From assembly GCA_008501825.1 (NCBI GenBank), contig QQUA01000006.1, positions 248,001-312,000 of the forward strand: a stretch of DNA of 64,000 nucleotides, given 5' to 3'. Source of the DNA: Planctomycetota bacterium (lineage in GTDB: Bacteria > Planctomycetota > UBA1135). The position numbers and the translations under genes were made by a program. Shown one piece after another: positions 15,581 to 24,229 of this stretch (positions are counted from its first letter, which is position 1; every line of letters begins with the position of its first letter). Under the pieces are notes generated by a model that worked only from the letters and a program-made list of their open reading frames with translations, was not told the DNA's origin and searched no databases.

Positions 15581-18066
15581 TGCGCCCGTGGCGATTTGCC
15601 GGTTCCGGCATGCTCACCGTTGCCGTTTCCGCCCTGGTGTTGAACGCACTTTGGCAGCCGACCGCAGATCCCCGGCCGGCCCTACCTGCGCAACCCGGCT
15701 TTCGGCAAAAACTGGCCCGGTTGGGTGAGGTAGAAACGGTCATTGAAGGACGACTCGTTCTCTGGTCCCACGACCGGGAAAAGAACGCCGGCGGCAAGAC
15801 CCAATTCCGTCCGGTGGTCAAGATCGACGGTTGGGATCCGATCCCGGGAGAAGACCGAAGCCTGATTTTGGATCGCACCCGAATCACCGGATTCCGCAAA
15901 GACCCCGAATCGGTGGAACCGCCTACCGCTCCCGAAGTGGAGGTCCACTCCTTGCCCCCTCTTTATGAAGTCGTCGCCAAAGAAGCTCACATTCCCCTGG
16001 AAGCGGAAAAATTGCGGGCTTCTCGAGACGAATCCCGGCCCTGGGAACTGCTTCAACCGGATGTAAAGCTCCCCGCTTTCTTTGGTCGGGAAGACGCACG
16101 CCTTACGACTTCCACTTTGTTGTTAAATGCAAGCCGGCAATTTCTTCGGGGTCCAGAAGCTTTTCAATTAACCAACCCCGGTTTGGAAGTCCATGGTTTC
16201 GATATTCAAGTAGATGCGCTGCAACAAAGTTTTCGGTTCGGGGAACAGCGGGGTCAAACAAAGTGGCAACTCACCGATCCAAACGGCGAACTCTACACCG
16301 GGGAGTCGGACTCCGGCGGAAGCTTGTTGCCTCCGGAACAGACCCAAGCCGAACATTATCGTTTTGAAGTTCCGGCCAAGGAGCTTTGTTGGCTGAAGTT
16401 TCCGGAAACCGCCGATATCACCGGCACCTTGCACTGCATGGGCTTTTCCCTGGATTTAGAAAAGCAAAAGCAAGGTTGGCAGCCCAAACGGGCCGATATC
16501 CGTGGCCCCAGCCGATGGTTAGCGGAAGACCTGGCCATCTTCGGGCAAAAGGCCGAGGCGGAGTGGTCGACCCACCAGGGCTTGAAGTCTCTGCGTTGGA
16601 CCGGCCCCATTCGCGGTTTCCAGCGCCAGCGGAATCCGCAAGGTGAAGCCATTGGAATTCAATGGTTCCGCGCCGATGGCGGTGCGGAATACCGGCCGGA
16701 AGAAGATCAACTCCTTCTTTTCGGACGAGCCCAACAGGGCGGCCTCGGTGGTGCGAACGAAGCCGAGGTAGTTCATTTGAATCAGGGCCAAGTGAAAGCC
16801 CGGGGCCAAGTCTTTTTCTCCGGGGAAGAAGGTTCCGGTACTTCCGTCGCATTGGATCCTCTTCCTGCAGACGGCTGGGCTTTACAGGGTCCGGCTTTGG
16901 CCACCACTGGTCTTGGGCCGAAGGGAACTTTGGCCACGACCTCTTTGCACTATCGCCCTTCCGACACTTCTCGCTTGCGACAGGGATTCCATTTCCAAAG
17001 CCTAAAGGCCGGTCAATCGATTTCTTTACAAGGAAGAGAACTGGACTTTTCCGAAACTGACACCGGCCTTCAACGCATGAACGCCCGGGAGCAATTGATC
17101 TTTCAACACGGATCTTCCCGCTTTGAAGCCGAAACCTTGCTTGCCCTTGGCGATGATTTCACCGAACTGCGAGGCCGTCCCGTAATTGGGAAAGTGGTGG
17201 AACAGGACCGAGTTCTCGACTTACAGGCCAACCAAGTCACGCAACAAAAAGATCTGTTCTTACTGGAAGGGAGCCCTCAGGTGGGCTTGGACGCCTCCAT
17301 GCTTGGAATCGGAGAGGGCCGCATGATCTTGAACGCCGGCATGGGTCGAATGAATCAACAAACTCGAGAAATCCAACTCAATCGAAACGTGAAGATTTCG
17401 GGGGCGATTCAAGGTTCGGGCGACAAGCTGATTTGGAATCCGGAAACCGGCCTGCTTCTACAAGCCCGTCTCGGGCAGTGCCAATTGAGCACCGGCTCCC
17501 ACCGGGAAACGGCGGTAAACCTCCGCGCCGGAACCATCCAGGTGGATCCAGAAGGCCGAACTCAACTGGAAGAAGACGCTTCCATCGTGGTCCACCTTCA
17601 AGAAAAGCCGGACAACTCCGAACCGGAGGCACAAGAGTCGACGCAAGATCTTCTGGAATTCAGCTCCAAGGTCGAATTGACCGGCCAGGAAGGCGAAATC
17701 TCCGCTGGCCAAGGGGAAGTACGCAAAGGAGCTGAATTGACCAGCGGGAAACTCAAGGGAAAAGCGAAAACCATTTCCTGGAAAGGCAGCTCCGGTCCTG
17801 AGCTGCAATTCCATTTAAGCCAGCGAGCCAGCCTGACGACCAGTTTCGGCGAGGCGAGGGGCGAGGAAATCTATCTCCTTCCGGGAACCAAAAGCATCCG
17901 AGTGGAAGGAACGAAAAACGTACCAGCCATTTTTGAAGCCCAATCCGGACGCCGCTATGAAGGAGATTGGATCCAAGTGGACTTAGAAAACCGCCTGGTT
18001 TCGGCCGGGAAAGGCCAACTTCTATCTCCGTCCCCAAGCGCTCAGGTGGAGGACGAATCCCTTTGA
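15574..18066 (+). CDS. LptC/OstA-like LPS transport protein, large
   Basis: This 830-residue protein begins with one membrane helix (about residues 8-28) and continues into a periplasmic region made of beta-strand repeats. An LptC-like segment follows the helix (A-R-L-T-T-S-T-L-L-L-N, L-E-V-H-G-F-D-I). The later part contains OstA/LptA-like repeats, with phrases such as A-N-Q-V-T-Q-Q-K-D-L-F-L-L-E-G-S-P-Q-V and L-I-W-N-P-E-T-G. Known LptC has about 190 residues and LptA about 180, so this may combine and extend both bridge components. ATG at 15574 or 15580 is possible; both overlap the kdsC stop. Its TGA overlaps the TTG start of lptD. The assignment is by repeats and context. Confidence 0.7.
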   Translation: MVMRPWRFAGSGMLTVAVSALVLNALWQPTADPRPALPAQPGFRQKLARLGEVETVIEGRLVLWSHDREKNAGGKTQFRPVVKIDGWDPIPGEDRSLILDRTRITGFRKDPESVEPPTAPEVEVHSLPPLYEVVAKEAHIPLEAEKLRASRDESRPWELLQPDVKLPAFFGREDARLTTSTLLLNASRQFLRGPEAFQLTNPGLEVHGFDIQVDALQQSFRFGEQRGQTKWQLTDPNGELYTGESDSGGSLLPPEQTQAEHYRFEVPAKELCWLKFPETADITGTLHCMGFSLDLEKQKQGWQPKRADIRGPSRWLAEDLAIFGQKAEAEWSTHQGLKSLRWTGPIRGFQRQRNPQGEAIGIQWFRADGGAEYRPEEDQLLLFGRAQQGGLGGANEAEVVHLNQGQVKARGQVFFSGEEGSGTSVALDPLPADGWALQGPALATTGLGPKGTLATTSLHYRPSDTSRLRQGFHFQSLKAGQSISLQGRELDFSETDTGLQRMNAREQLIFQHGSSRFEAETLLALGDDFTELRGRPVIGKVVEQDRVLDLQANQVTQQKDLFLLEGSPQVGLDASMLGIGEGRMILNAGMGRMNQQTREIQLNRNVKISGAIQGSGDKLIWNPETGLLLQARLGQCQLSTGSHRETAVNLRAGTIQVDPEGRTQLEEDASIVVHLQEKPDNSEPEAQESTQDLLEFSSKVELTGQEGEISAGQGEVRKGAELTSGKLKGKAKTISWKGSSGPELQFHLSQRASLTTSFGEARGEEIYLLPGTKSIRVEGTKNVPAIFEAQSGRRYEGDWIQVDLENRLVSAGKGQLLSPSPSAQVEDESL

Positions 18067-20528
18067 TTCCGGCAGCGCTTCTCCTTTTGTCGCTTATATC
18101 GCCAGGTTCCTTTGCTCAAGAACCAGAGCCGGCGAAAGCTCGATGGATTTCCCTGAACAGTGAAGCCATCGACGACCGGGTCGAAATCCGCATTGAAGGA
18201 TTGGAATTCAACGATCCAAGCCAAGGCCGCTCCCTGCGGGCTGCCTTGGCCATTTTGACTTTGGACCGAGAGAAGTACGGCCAAGTCGATCTCCTTTCGG
18301 ATACCCAAGAGAGAGTCCTTCCTCCTGAAGAGCAGGAATCTACGCCCACTGCCGCCCAAGAACAGGGCACCATCGGTGGCCGGGGCCGGGCCCTCATTCA
18401 AGAATTTCTCGGCCTGCCTGAAGAGAAAGACCTTGTCCTCCGGGTTTATTTGCAAGGCGACGTGCTGCTAGAAGTTCCCGGAACTCGAATTTGGTGCCGC
18501 ATCCTCGACTTCAACGCCCAAACTGGGCAAAGCGTCATTAAGGATGGAGATCTATTGCTGGACGGCGCCGGTCCCAACGGATGGCCGATGAGGGTTTTGG
18601 GCAAAGAACTGAGAGAACAAGCAGATGGCTCCCTTATCGGCAAAGAAGCGGCTCTTACCACTTGCACTGAAGCCGAACCGCATTATGCCCTCGAAGTAGA
18701 AAGCTTGAGGGGCCACCCAGTAGTCTTGAAAGGGGATTCGGAAAATTCCTCCGGTGAGGATGATGCGGAAGAAACAGGCTGGGCTTGGTATCCCGATGGA
18801 GCCTTCCTGGCTTTGGACGGAACCAGACTTCTTCCTCTCCCTTCACCAGACGTCGCCCCCGGGGAAAGCTTTCTTGGCTTTCGTGGCCTGCGTTTGGAAG
18901 TAAACGATTCTGTCCTCGGCACGGCGATGGAGTTGGAATTTCGCAACCAACTCTCTCTCGGCGAATCGGTCCGCAATCTCGATTGGAATTTCCGACCGAC
19001 CTTTAGCAGTCGCCGGGGCCTTCCGCTTCGCAACCAATTCGCCTGGCAGCATGGGAACTTCAAAGCCGATTGGGATTTGTTCTATTTAAGAGACCAGGCT
19101 TCGGACCGATACCGGTTAAGGAATTTGGTCGTTCGAGACGGCAATGACCGCTATCGCATTCACTTGGACAATCGCTGGGATTTCGACAAACATTGGCGTT
19201 TGGATGCCGATTTGGCGATTCATAGCGATCCTCTGGTCGATCCCGAATTCTTTTACCGCGAATGGACCCAACAGGACGACGCGTTGTCCGAGTTGTATTT
19301 GCGTCGCCACGACGAGCAAGATTTATTTCAGATCCGAACTTTGTATCGCTTGGATGATTCCGGCTTTACTCCCATAGAAGGTTATCCAGCTCCGGGAGGA
19401 CCGGCACCCCGAACTTTGGATACCCTGCCGCAAGCCAGTTATCTAAGTTTCAGCCAGACCTTGTTTGAAATCCCAGTAGGTTCTTTAGGCGGCAAAGACG
19501 GCACCATCCCGTTCAACTTTCATTGGGGCGCCGAAGCCGGCCGCTATCGGCAGCGTGACCGTCTGTTGCATGAAGCGCCTGGCCAACCTCCCTATCTTCG
19601 GCGGGCGAACACTACCCGGGACCGGCTCCGAGCTTGGCTGGAAGCAGCGACTCCGTTTTCTTTCTCCGGAATTTTCATCCGCCCGGGAGCGCGCTTGCAA
19701 GCGTTGGCTTACAGCAAAGATCTCGCCGACCAGGAATCGGTAGAACGAGGAGCTTATGAGGGCTTCCTGGAACTAGGAGCTTATTTGGTTCGAGATTGGG
19801 AACACGGCTGGCAACACCGAGTTCTTCCTCAAATTCGATTTCGCGATTTGAATACTCGAGGGGTATCCCCGAATGAAGTCGTCCAAATGGATTCGGTGGA
19901 CCGCATCCGTTCAGGCCAAGTGGTGGAATTTTCTTTGCGGCAGTTTTACCACGCTCCCGACAACGGTTTGCCATGGATGGATCTGGATGTACTCATCCCC
20001 TATTACCCGGATCCGGACCGCGTTTACGACGACGGTTTGTTCCCGGCTCCTCGTCGAGGCCAGCCCGTCGATCATTGGGGCCCGGCGGAAGTTCGTCTCG
20101 ATTGGACTCCCGGCGTCTACGGCCCGACTCTGCGAGGCGTCCGCTTGGAATCCCGCATTCGCCAAGATCTTCATCGCGGCAACCTGGAAGAAGTTTTCGC
20201 TCGCCTCAGCATTCAACCCGACCCCCAAGGCTTGCGCTACGGAGCCGCCTTCCGCAAGGTCGACCACCGCTTTTCCGCCGGCGAAGTCTTTGCCGAATGG
20301 CGCTTTGCGGAAGCTTGGGAAATCCAACTCCGGCAACCTTTCACCCTGTCAGGAAACGCCGGCCGGAGTACCCGGGTTGAGCTGTACTACTACGGCCACG
20401 ACTTCGTTTTCTCCGTGGGTTACACCCGAGACCAGGCCCGAGGAGGAACCGGAGTTGGCTTTGGTATCGAACCCCGTTTCACTCGGGAGCGTCGCTATCC
20501 CGCCCAGCAAGCTAAAATGCGCCCGTGA
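18063..20528 (+). CDS. lptD: LPS-assembly protein LptD (outer membrane barrel)
   Basis: LptD inserts lipopolysaccharide into the outer leaflet of the outer membrane. The 821-residue protein starts with a signal peptide (L-I-P-A-A-L-L-L-L-S-L-I-S-P-G-S-F-A). Near residue 200 it has the T-T-C-T-E-A-E-P-H-Y-A-L block, which corresponds to the conserved TTCxxxxPxW/Y-type motif of LptD. The C-terminal half alternates aromatic and polar residues as in a large beta-barrel. The TTG at 18063 overlaps the previous stop (TTGA) and has GGAGG about ten bases upstream; an ATG at 17967 would add a non-signal stretch antisense-like to the neighbour. LptE is not visible nearby. Confidence 0.82.
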   Translation: MIPAALLLLSLISPGSFAQEPEPAKARWISLNSEAIDDRVEIRIEGLEFNDPSQGRSLRAALAILTLDREKYGQVDLLSDTQERVLPPEEQESTPTAAQEQGTIGGRGRALIQEFLGLPEEKDLVLRVYLQGDVLLEVPGTRIWCRILDFNAQTGQSVIKDGDLLLDGAGPNGWPMRVLGKELREQADGSLIGKEAALTTCTEAEPHYALEVESLRGHPVVLKGDSENSSGEDDAEETGWAWYPDGAFLALDGTRLLPLPSPDVAPGESFLGFRGLRLEVNDSVLGTAMELEFRNQLSLGESVRNLDWNFRPTFSSRRGLPLRNQFAWQHGNFKADWDLFYLRDQASDRYRLRNLVVRDGNDRYRIHLDNRWDFDKHWRLDADLAIHSDPLVDPEFFYREWTQQDDALSELYLRRHDEQDLFQIRTLYRLDDSGFTPIEGYPAPGGPAPRTLDTLPQASYLSFSQTLFEIPVGSLGGKDGTIPFNFHWGAEAGRYRQRDRLLHEAPGQPPYLRRANTTRDRLRAWLEAATPFSFSGIFIRPGARLQALAYSKDLADQESVERGAYEGFLELGAYLVRDWEHGWQHRVLPQIRFRDLNTRGVSPNEVVQMDSVDRIRSGQVVEFSLRQFYHAPDNGLPWMDLDVLIPYYPDPDRVYDDGLFPAPRRGQPVDHWGPAEVRLDWTPGVYGPTLRGVRLESRIRQDLHRGNLEEVFARLSIQPDPQGLRYGAAFRKVDHRFSAGEVFAEWRFAEAWEIQLRQPFTLSGNAGRSTRVELYYYGHDFVFSVGYTRDQARGGTGVGFGIEPRFTRERRYPAQQAKMRP

Positions 20529-20941
20529 ATACCTTGGCTTGGATCAGCTCGGGTGAAATTTTCGTCGCCATCCTCATCGGCCTCCTGCTGTTCGGAGGCC
20601 GACTCCCCGACGTAGCCAAAGACATCGGCAAAGCCTTTTTTCGCCTCCGCCGCACCCTGGACGAGCTCCGCCGGGAGACCGGATTGGACGATACTCTGGC
20701 GGAACTTCGCCGAGATAGTCAGGTGGTCACCAAGCCTTTTCAGGAAATCCAGGGCGAGGTTCGGCGGTCCCAGCAACTGGAATTGGGGCCTGATCCAGAG
20801 GATCTTTATCCGACCGACCCCTCAAATAGCCCCGCTGAGGAGGTGGACGAAGAAGATCAGAACCAGACGGTGGACGAGGTAGAACAAGTCCAAGACCCTG
20901 AAGACGGGGAGGAACAAGAAAAACCCAGCGATTTTGTCTAA
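20525..20941 (+). CDS. Twin-arginine translocase TatA/TatB family protein
   Basis: This 138-residue protein has the TatA/B layout: a very short N-terminus, one membrane helix (E-I-F-V-A-I-L-I-G-L-L-L-F-G-G), the hinge R-L-P-D-V-A-K-D-I-G-K and an amphipathic helix, then a long acidic tail rich in Glu, Asp and Gln. FGG...LP is the hallmark hinge. Tail length is closer to TatB, but the two cannot be separated from the sequence alone. The start is a GTG at 20525 overlapping the lptD stop. tatC is not in the window. Confidence 0.83.
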   Translation: MNTLAWISSGEIFVAILIGLLLFGGRLPDVAKDIGKAFFRLRRTLDELRRETGLDDTLAELRRDSQVVTKPFQEIQGEVRRSQQLELGPDPEDLYPTDPSNSPAEEVDEEDQNQTVDEVEQVQDPEDGEEQEKPSDFV

Positions 20942-21174
20942 ATTTTTTATACGACTTCGCAAAGGGGTCTCTTGGCTCCCGTGACCCTAGAAAAAGGTAG
21001 AATCCACGAAAAGAGGAGCGGCAAAGGACCGAAAATCCCTGAGAAAATTTTCAATTAAATTACGCCAAATAGCAAGTTTGACGGCACTTGCGTATGAAGA
21101 GCCCTCTACGGTAACGTAGTTTGACCGCCTGATGTGGAGGCGGGCCATCACTGAACCCATCCGGCCCCCCTGGC
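20942..21174 (+). other. Intergenic region with three predicted hairpins
   Basis: There is no ORF in these 233 bases. The first half is AT-rich. The second half, running up to the next gene, holds three small inverted repeats: CAAGT/ACTTG at 21073-21077 and 21086-21090, with TACG/CGTA outside it; CTACG-GTAA-CGTAG at 21106-21119, a GNRA-type tetraloop; and CCGCCT/AGGCGG at 21125-21130 and 21138-21143. The following ATG lacks a ribosome site. This could be a structured leader RNA. I could not match it to any riboswitch class I know. Confidence 0.35.
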
Positions 21175-22047
21175 ATGCCGAATCTTTACACCCATCTAGA
21201 TCTGGACGTCGACGCAGCCGCGTCGATTTGGCTCTGGCAATACCTGTATTCCTCTCAGGATTGGAACGTCCAACTGGTTCCGGCCACTTGGCCCGGAGAG
21301 GAAATGAGGAACGATGACATGGCCATCGAACTCGAAGCCGAAGGCAAAGGCATTCGAGCTCGCAGGAATCCCGACGGAACAATCTTGTCTTGCTTTCGCA
21401 TCATTCTCAATGAATGGATGCCTCGAGACCTCAATCGCCTCGAACACGATCGCATCTATCGCATGGTCGGCCCGATCGCCGATTTGCTCGATGCCCAACG
21501 TCGAGACGGAAATTTGTCCCGCCTTGGCTTCCCACCTCGCTATGGCATCTATGGCTTGAGCGGAACCTTCTTGGCCCTGAAAAAGACTGCAGAATCCGAA
21601 ACCGAATTGCTGCTTGAATTTGAACGGATCCTCGACGGTTTCCTTCACCTAGCCGAGCTGTCCACTGAAGTTCATCGTCTCGCCGAGGAGGTGCAATTCC
21701 TTGGCCACCAAGTGGCCATCATTTCCGATCAGGACAACCCGGGCCTTCACCGGGCGATTTTTCGCCGTGGCGCCAAGTTCTTGGTCTTTAAAGACGGAAA
21801 TAATCTAGGAGTATTGCGAGAAGCTCGAGAGCGCAAGCACTTAGGAGAACTCCTCAGTCCCAGAATTGAAGAAGAAGGCTGGTTCTTCCACCCCCGCGGC
21901 CATCTGGCTGCCAGAGGGACTCGACGGGCGCCGGCTCGAACCGAAAGCCGGTATACCCCTCTTCAGCTAGCGGAAATCCTCCAGGGCGCTTTGGAAGAGC
22001 ACGTTGAGGAAGCCGACTACGAAGTTAGGTCGTTTATTCGCCACTAG
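21175..22047 (+). CDS. Putative DHH-type phosphoesterase-like protein
   Basis: The 290-residue protein begins with T-H-L-D-L-D-V-D-A-A-A-S, which resembles motif I of DHH-family phosphoesterases (H-x-D-x-D-x-D/A with a small residue after). The C-terminal part has H-P-R-G-H-L-A-A-R-G-T-R-R-A-P-A, which recalls the substrate-binding end of such proteins, but a clear DHH triad is missing in the middle. No signal peptide or membrane segment is visible. It stands alone on the plus strand after a structured gap and is convergent with moaB. The activity is unproven. A second DHH-like protein is encoded at 51,108-52,070. Confidence 0.5.
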   Translation: MPNLYTHLDLDVDAAASIWLWQYLYSSQDWNVQLVPATWPGEEMRNDDMAIELEAEGKGIRARRNPDGTILSCFRIILNEWMPRDLNRLEHDRIYRMVGPIADLLDAQRRDGNLSRLGFPPRYGIYGLSGTFLALKKTAESETELLLEFERILDGFLHLAELSTEVHRLAEEVQFLGHQVAIISDQDNPGLHRAIFRRGAKFLVFKDGNNLGVLREARERKHLGELLSPRIEEEGWFFHPRGHLAARGTRRAPARTESRYTPLQLAEILQGALEEHVEEADYEVRSFIRH

Positions 22048-22054
22048 CCTTCGT

Positions 22055-22186
22055 CTTTTCCCCAGGTTTTCCACAATAGGTGGTAAAGCCTGGGGAAATT
22101 CTCAACCGTCTAACCAGTCAGAGGTTGCGGAGCTTTAAACAGGGATTCCATAGATTCCCAGCGGACTTTCCCCAGCTTTTCCACAA
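22055..22186. repeat. Duplicated DnaA-box-like motif in a small intergenic gap
   Basis: Two near-identical 20-mers lie in the 152-base gap between convergent genes: TTTCCCCAGGTTTTCCACAA at 22057-22076 and TTTCCCCAGCTTTTCCACAA at 22167-22186, differing at one base. Each contains TTTTCCACA, close to the DnaA box TTATCCACA. A third TTTCCCCAG lies inverted at 22098-22090. A related string, TTCCCCCAGCTTTTTCCA, occurs on the minus strand at 42571-42554 in the dnaA-dnaN gap. Binding by DnaA is inference. Confidence 0.55.
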
Positions 22187-22199
22187 GTTCTCCCCGGAA

Positions 22200-22745
22200 T
22201 CAAGCTTGGGGCTCCAGCAAGCTGATCAAGGAGCAGGGTTTCGTTCTCGCGTCCAACTGCGGAAGGAGGATTTCTTCCACAGCCAAGCGACAGGCTCCCT
22301 TGGAACCCGGCAAGGCAAAAACCAACTTGCTTCCCATGAGGCCGGCGCAAGCCCTGGATTGAATGGTGGCCGTGCCAATTTCCTTAAAGGAGAGCATTCG
22401 AAACAGCTCGCCGAAGCCAGGGATGTCCTTGTCGAACAAAGCTTGAAGCGCTTCTGGAGTTACGTCTCTGGGCGTCATCCCCGTTCCGCCGGTCACCAGG
22501 ATTACATGCACCTCCGGGTTCTGCGCCCAGCTTTTCACCGCCTCTTGGATGAGAGGAACCTCGTCCCGCACGATCCGCCGCTCCAAAACCCGGTGCCCCC
22601 CCGTCTTTAATTTTTCTTCCAACAAGGCGCCGGAAGCGTCGGTCTTCAAATTCCGGGTGTCGGAAACCGCCAAGATGACGATGCCCAGGGTTTGGAAAGA
22701 TTTCTGCTCATGTCCGTGAGCATGGGGAGTGTGGCTGTTTTCCAT
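22200..22745 (-). CDS. moaB: Molybdenum cofactor biosynthesis protein MoaB/Mog family
   Basis: The 181-residue protein matches the MoaB/MogA fold that adenylylates molybdopterin. It shows V-S-D-T-R, then V-T-G-G-T-G-M-T-P-R-D-V-T-P-E-A, and near the end A-L-P-G-S-K-G-A-C-R-L-A. The N-terminal 15 residues are unusually His-rich (S-H-T-P-H-A-H-G-H). No other molybdenum cofactor genes are nearby, so the cofactor pathway must lie elsewhere or the protein has another role. It is the last gene of a minus-strand run, 29 bases after the beta-CASP nuclease. Confidence 0.9.
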   Translation of the reverse strand: MENSHTPHAHGHEQKSFQTLGIVILAVSDTRNLKTDASGALLEEKLKTGGHRVLERRIVRDEVPLIQEAVKSWAQNPEVHVILVTGGTGMTPRDVTPEALQALFDKDIPGFGELFRMLSFKEIGTATIQSRACAGLMGSKLVFALPGSKGACRLAVEEILLPQLDARTKPCSLISLLEPQA

Positions 22746-22774
22746 TGGGTACGTTCGTCCAAAGTCCAGTCGAA

Positions 22775-24229
22775 TTATGAAAACCGAAAGGCCTGCTTTT
22801 CAACCGGCTCTTCAACTCTTGGGAAACCAAGATCTCTCAAAGCCTTGGCCAGCGGTTTTCTCTGTTCATCTTCGCCGTGAACCAAAATCATGGTTCCGGT
22901 TTTCTTGGCTAAGGGGTTCAGCACTTGCAGCAAATCCCGCCGATCGGCATGGGAAGAGAAACCCATCATGGGCGTGATCCTGGCATTCACTTTGTAGGAA
23001 TCTCCAAGAATGTTCACGGTGGCGGCACCTTCCAAAAGCCGGCGCCCCAAAGTGCCGTCGGCTTGAAATCCCACTACCAAGATTTCCGCATCACGCCGGC
23101 TGACGTAGCGAGCGAGATGGTGCAGGATTCGCCCATTCTCCATCATGCCGGAAGCGGAAACAATCACCAAAGGGCCTTCCTCCTGGTTCAAGGCTTTGCT
23201 TTCTTCGACGGACTCGGTGAAACGCAAACCTGGGAAAAAGGGGCCGCCATTGCCGTTGGCCAGCAATTCCAAAGTCTCTTGGTCGAAATACTCGGGATAC
23301 TGCGTGATGAGTTTGGTCGCCGCCGTAGCCAAGGGGCTGTCCACAACCACCGGAACTTGGGGCGCAAGGGCTTCATCGAAAACCCGTCCCAAGCAATAAA
23401 GGACGTTTTGGGTTCGGCCCACGGCGAAAGATGGAATCAAAAGTCTTCCGTGCCCACGTTGCACCAACCGCTGCACCGCTTCAGCCAAATCGTGAACCAT
23501 GCCCTGAAACTCGGGATGGACGGTGTTTCCATAGGTGCTTTCACAAATCAAAATATCCGTTTCCCCGAACGGTTCGGGATCGCGCAAGATGGGTAGGCCG
23601 GCTCGTCCATAATCGCCGGAGTAAGCCAAGCGCCAGGATTTACCATTTTCTTGAATCACAGCTTCTAACCAGGCCGACCCGAAAGTGTGACCGGCCTCCC
23701 GAAAACGAAATACCATCCCCGGTCCGACTTCGAACCATTCGCCGTATCCATGAGTGGAAAAAAGAGCCATGGTCTCGCCCACGTCTTCATGCAGATAAAG
23801 CGGAAGCACTTCTTCCTTCGGGAGTCCTTGGGGCAAAGTCAGGCCATTCTGTTTGGCTTTCCGCCGGGCACGGACCTTTTGCTTGATTCGCTTTCGATTT
23901 AGATACTCCGCGTCCCGCATCAGAACGTGGGCGCAGTCGGTCAATAACAACTGGCACAACTCCCCGGTTCCGTGGGTGGCGTGAATCGCACCTCGAAAAC
24001 CTTCCCGTACCAGCATCGGGAGTTTGCCGGCGTGATCCAAGTGGGCATGGCTTTGCACTACAGCGGTGATGCTCTCCGGATCAAAGGGAAAACTTTGATT
24101 GCGGCGATACGCTTCCAACCTTCGCCCCTGCACCAAACCGCAATCCAGTAAAACGGAAGCACCGTTGGCCCGAATCATGTGGCAGCTACCGGTCACTTCC
24201 TGGGCGGCGCCGAAGATTCTCAGCTCCAT
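22775..24229 (-). CDS. MBL-fold beta-CASP ribonuclease (CPSF-like)
   Basis: This 484-residue protein has the metallo-beta-lactamase and beta-CASP architecture of RNA-processing nucleases related to CPSF73. Motifs are Q-S-H-A-H-L-D-H-A-G-K (HxHxDH), a later metal Asp in A-Y-S-G-D-Y-G-R, the beta-CASP block P-S-F-A-V-G-R-T-Q, and near the C-terminus F-S-S-H-A-D-R-R-D-L. It lacks KH domains. The start M-E-L-R-I-F-G at 24229 overlaps the rnhC stop by 10 bases; a longer start at 24277 is within rnhC. Co-location with RNase HIII suggests a nucleic-acid housekeeping role, but the substrate is unknown. Confidence 0.9.
   Translation of the reverse strand: MELRIFGAAQEVTGSCHMIRANGASVLLDCGLVQGRRLEAYRRNQSFPFDPESITAVVQSHAHLDHAGKLPMLVREGFRGAIHATHGTGELCQLLLTDCAHVLMRDAEYLNRKRIKQKVRARRKAKQNGLTLPQGLPKEEVLPLYLHEDVGETMALFSTHGYGEWFEVGPGMVFRFREAGHTFGSAWLEAVIQENGKSWRLAYSGDYGRAGLPILRDPEPFGETDILICESTYGNTVHPEFQGMVHDLAEAVQRLVQRGHGRLLIPSFAVGRTQNVLYCLGRVFDEALAPQVPVVVDSPLATAATKLITQYPEYFDQETLELLANGNGGPFFPGLRFTESVEESKALNQEEGPLVIVSASGMMENGRILHHLARYVSRRDAEILVVGFQADGTLGRRLLEGAATVNILGDSYKVNARITPMMGFSSHADRRDLLQVLNPLAKKTGTMILVHGEDEQRKPLAKALRDLGFPRVEEPVEKQAFRFS

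Noticed and set aside
20942-21174. tRNA or known riboswitch in the gap before the DHH-like gene
   Set aside because: No T-loop GGTTCGAATCC-type sequence, no acceptor stem, and no match to riboswitch consensus elements that I know.
22200-22745. Competence-damage protein CinA instead of MoaB
   Set aside because: The length and the T-G-G-T-G-M-T-P-R-D block fit MoaB; the CinA C-terminal domain is absent.
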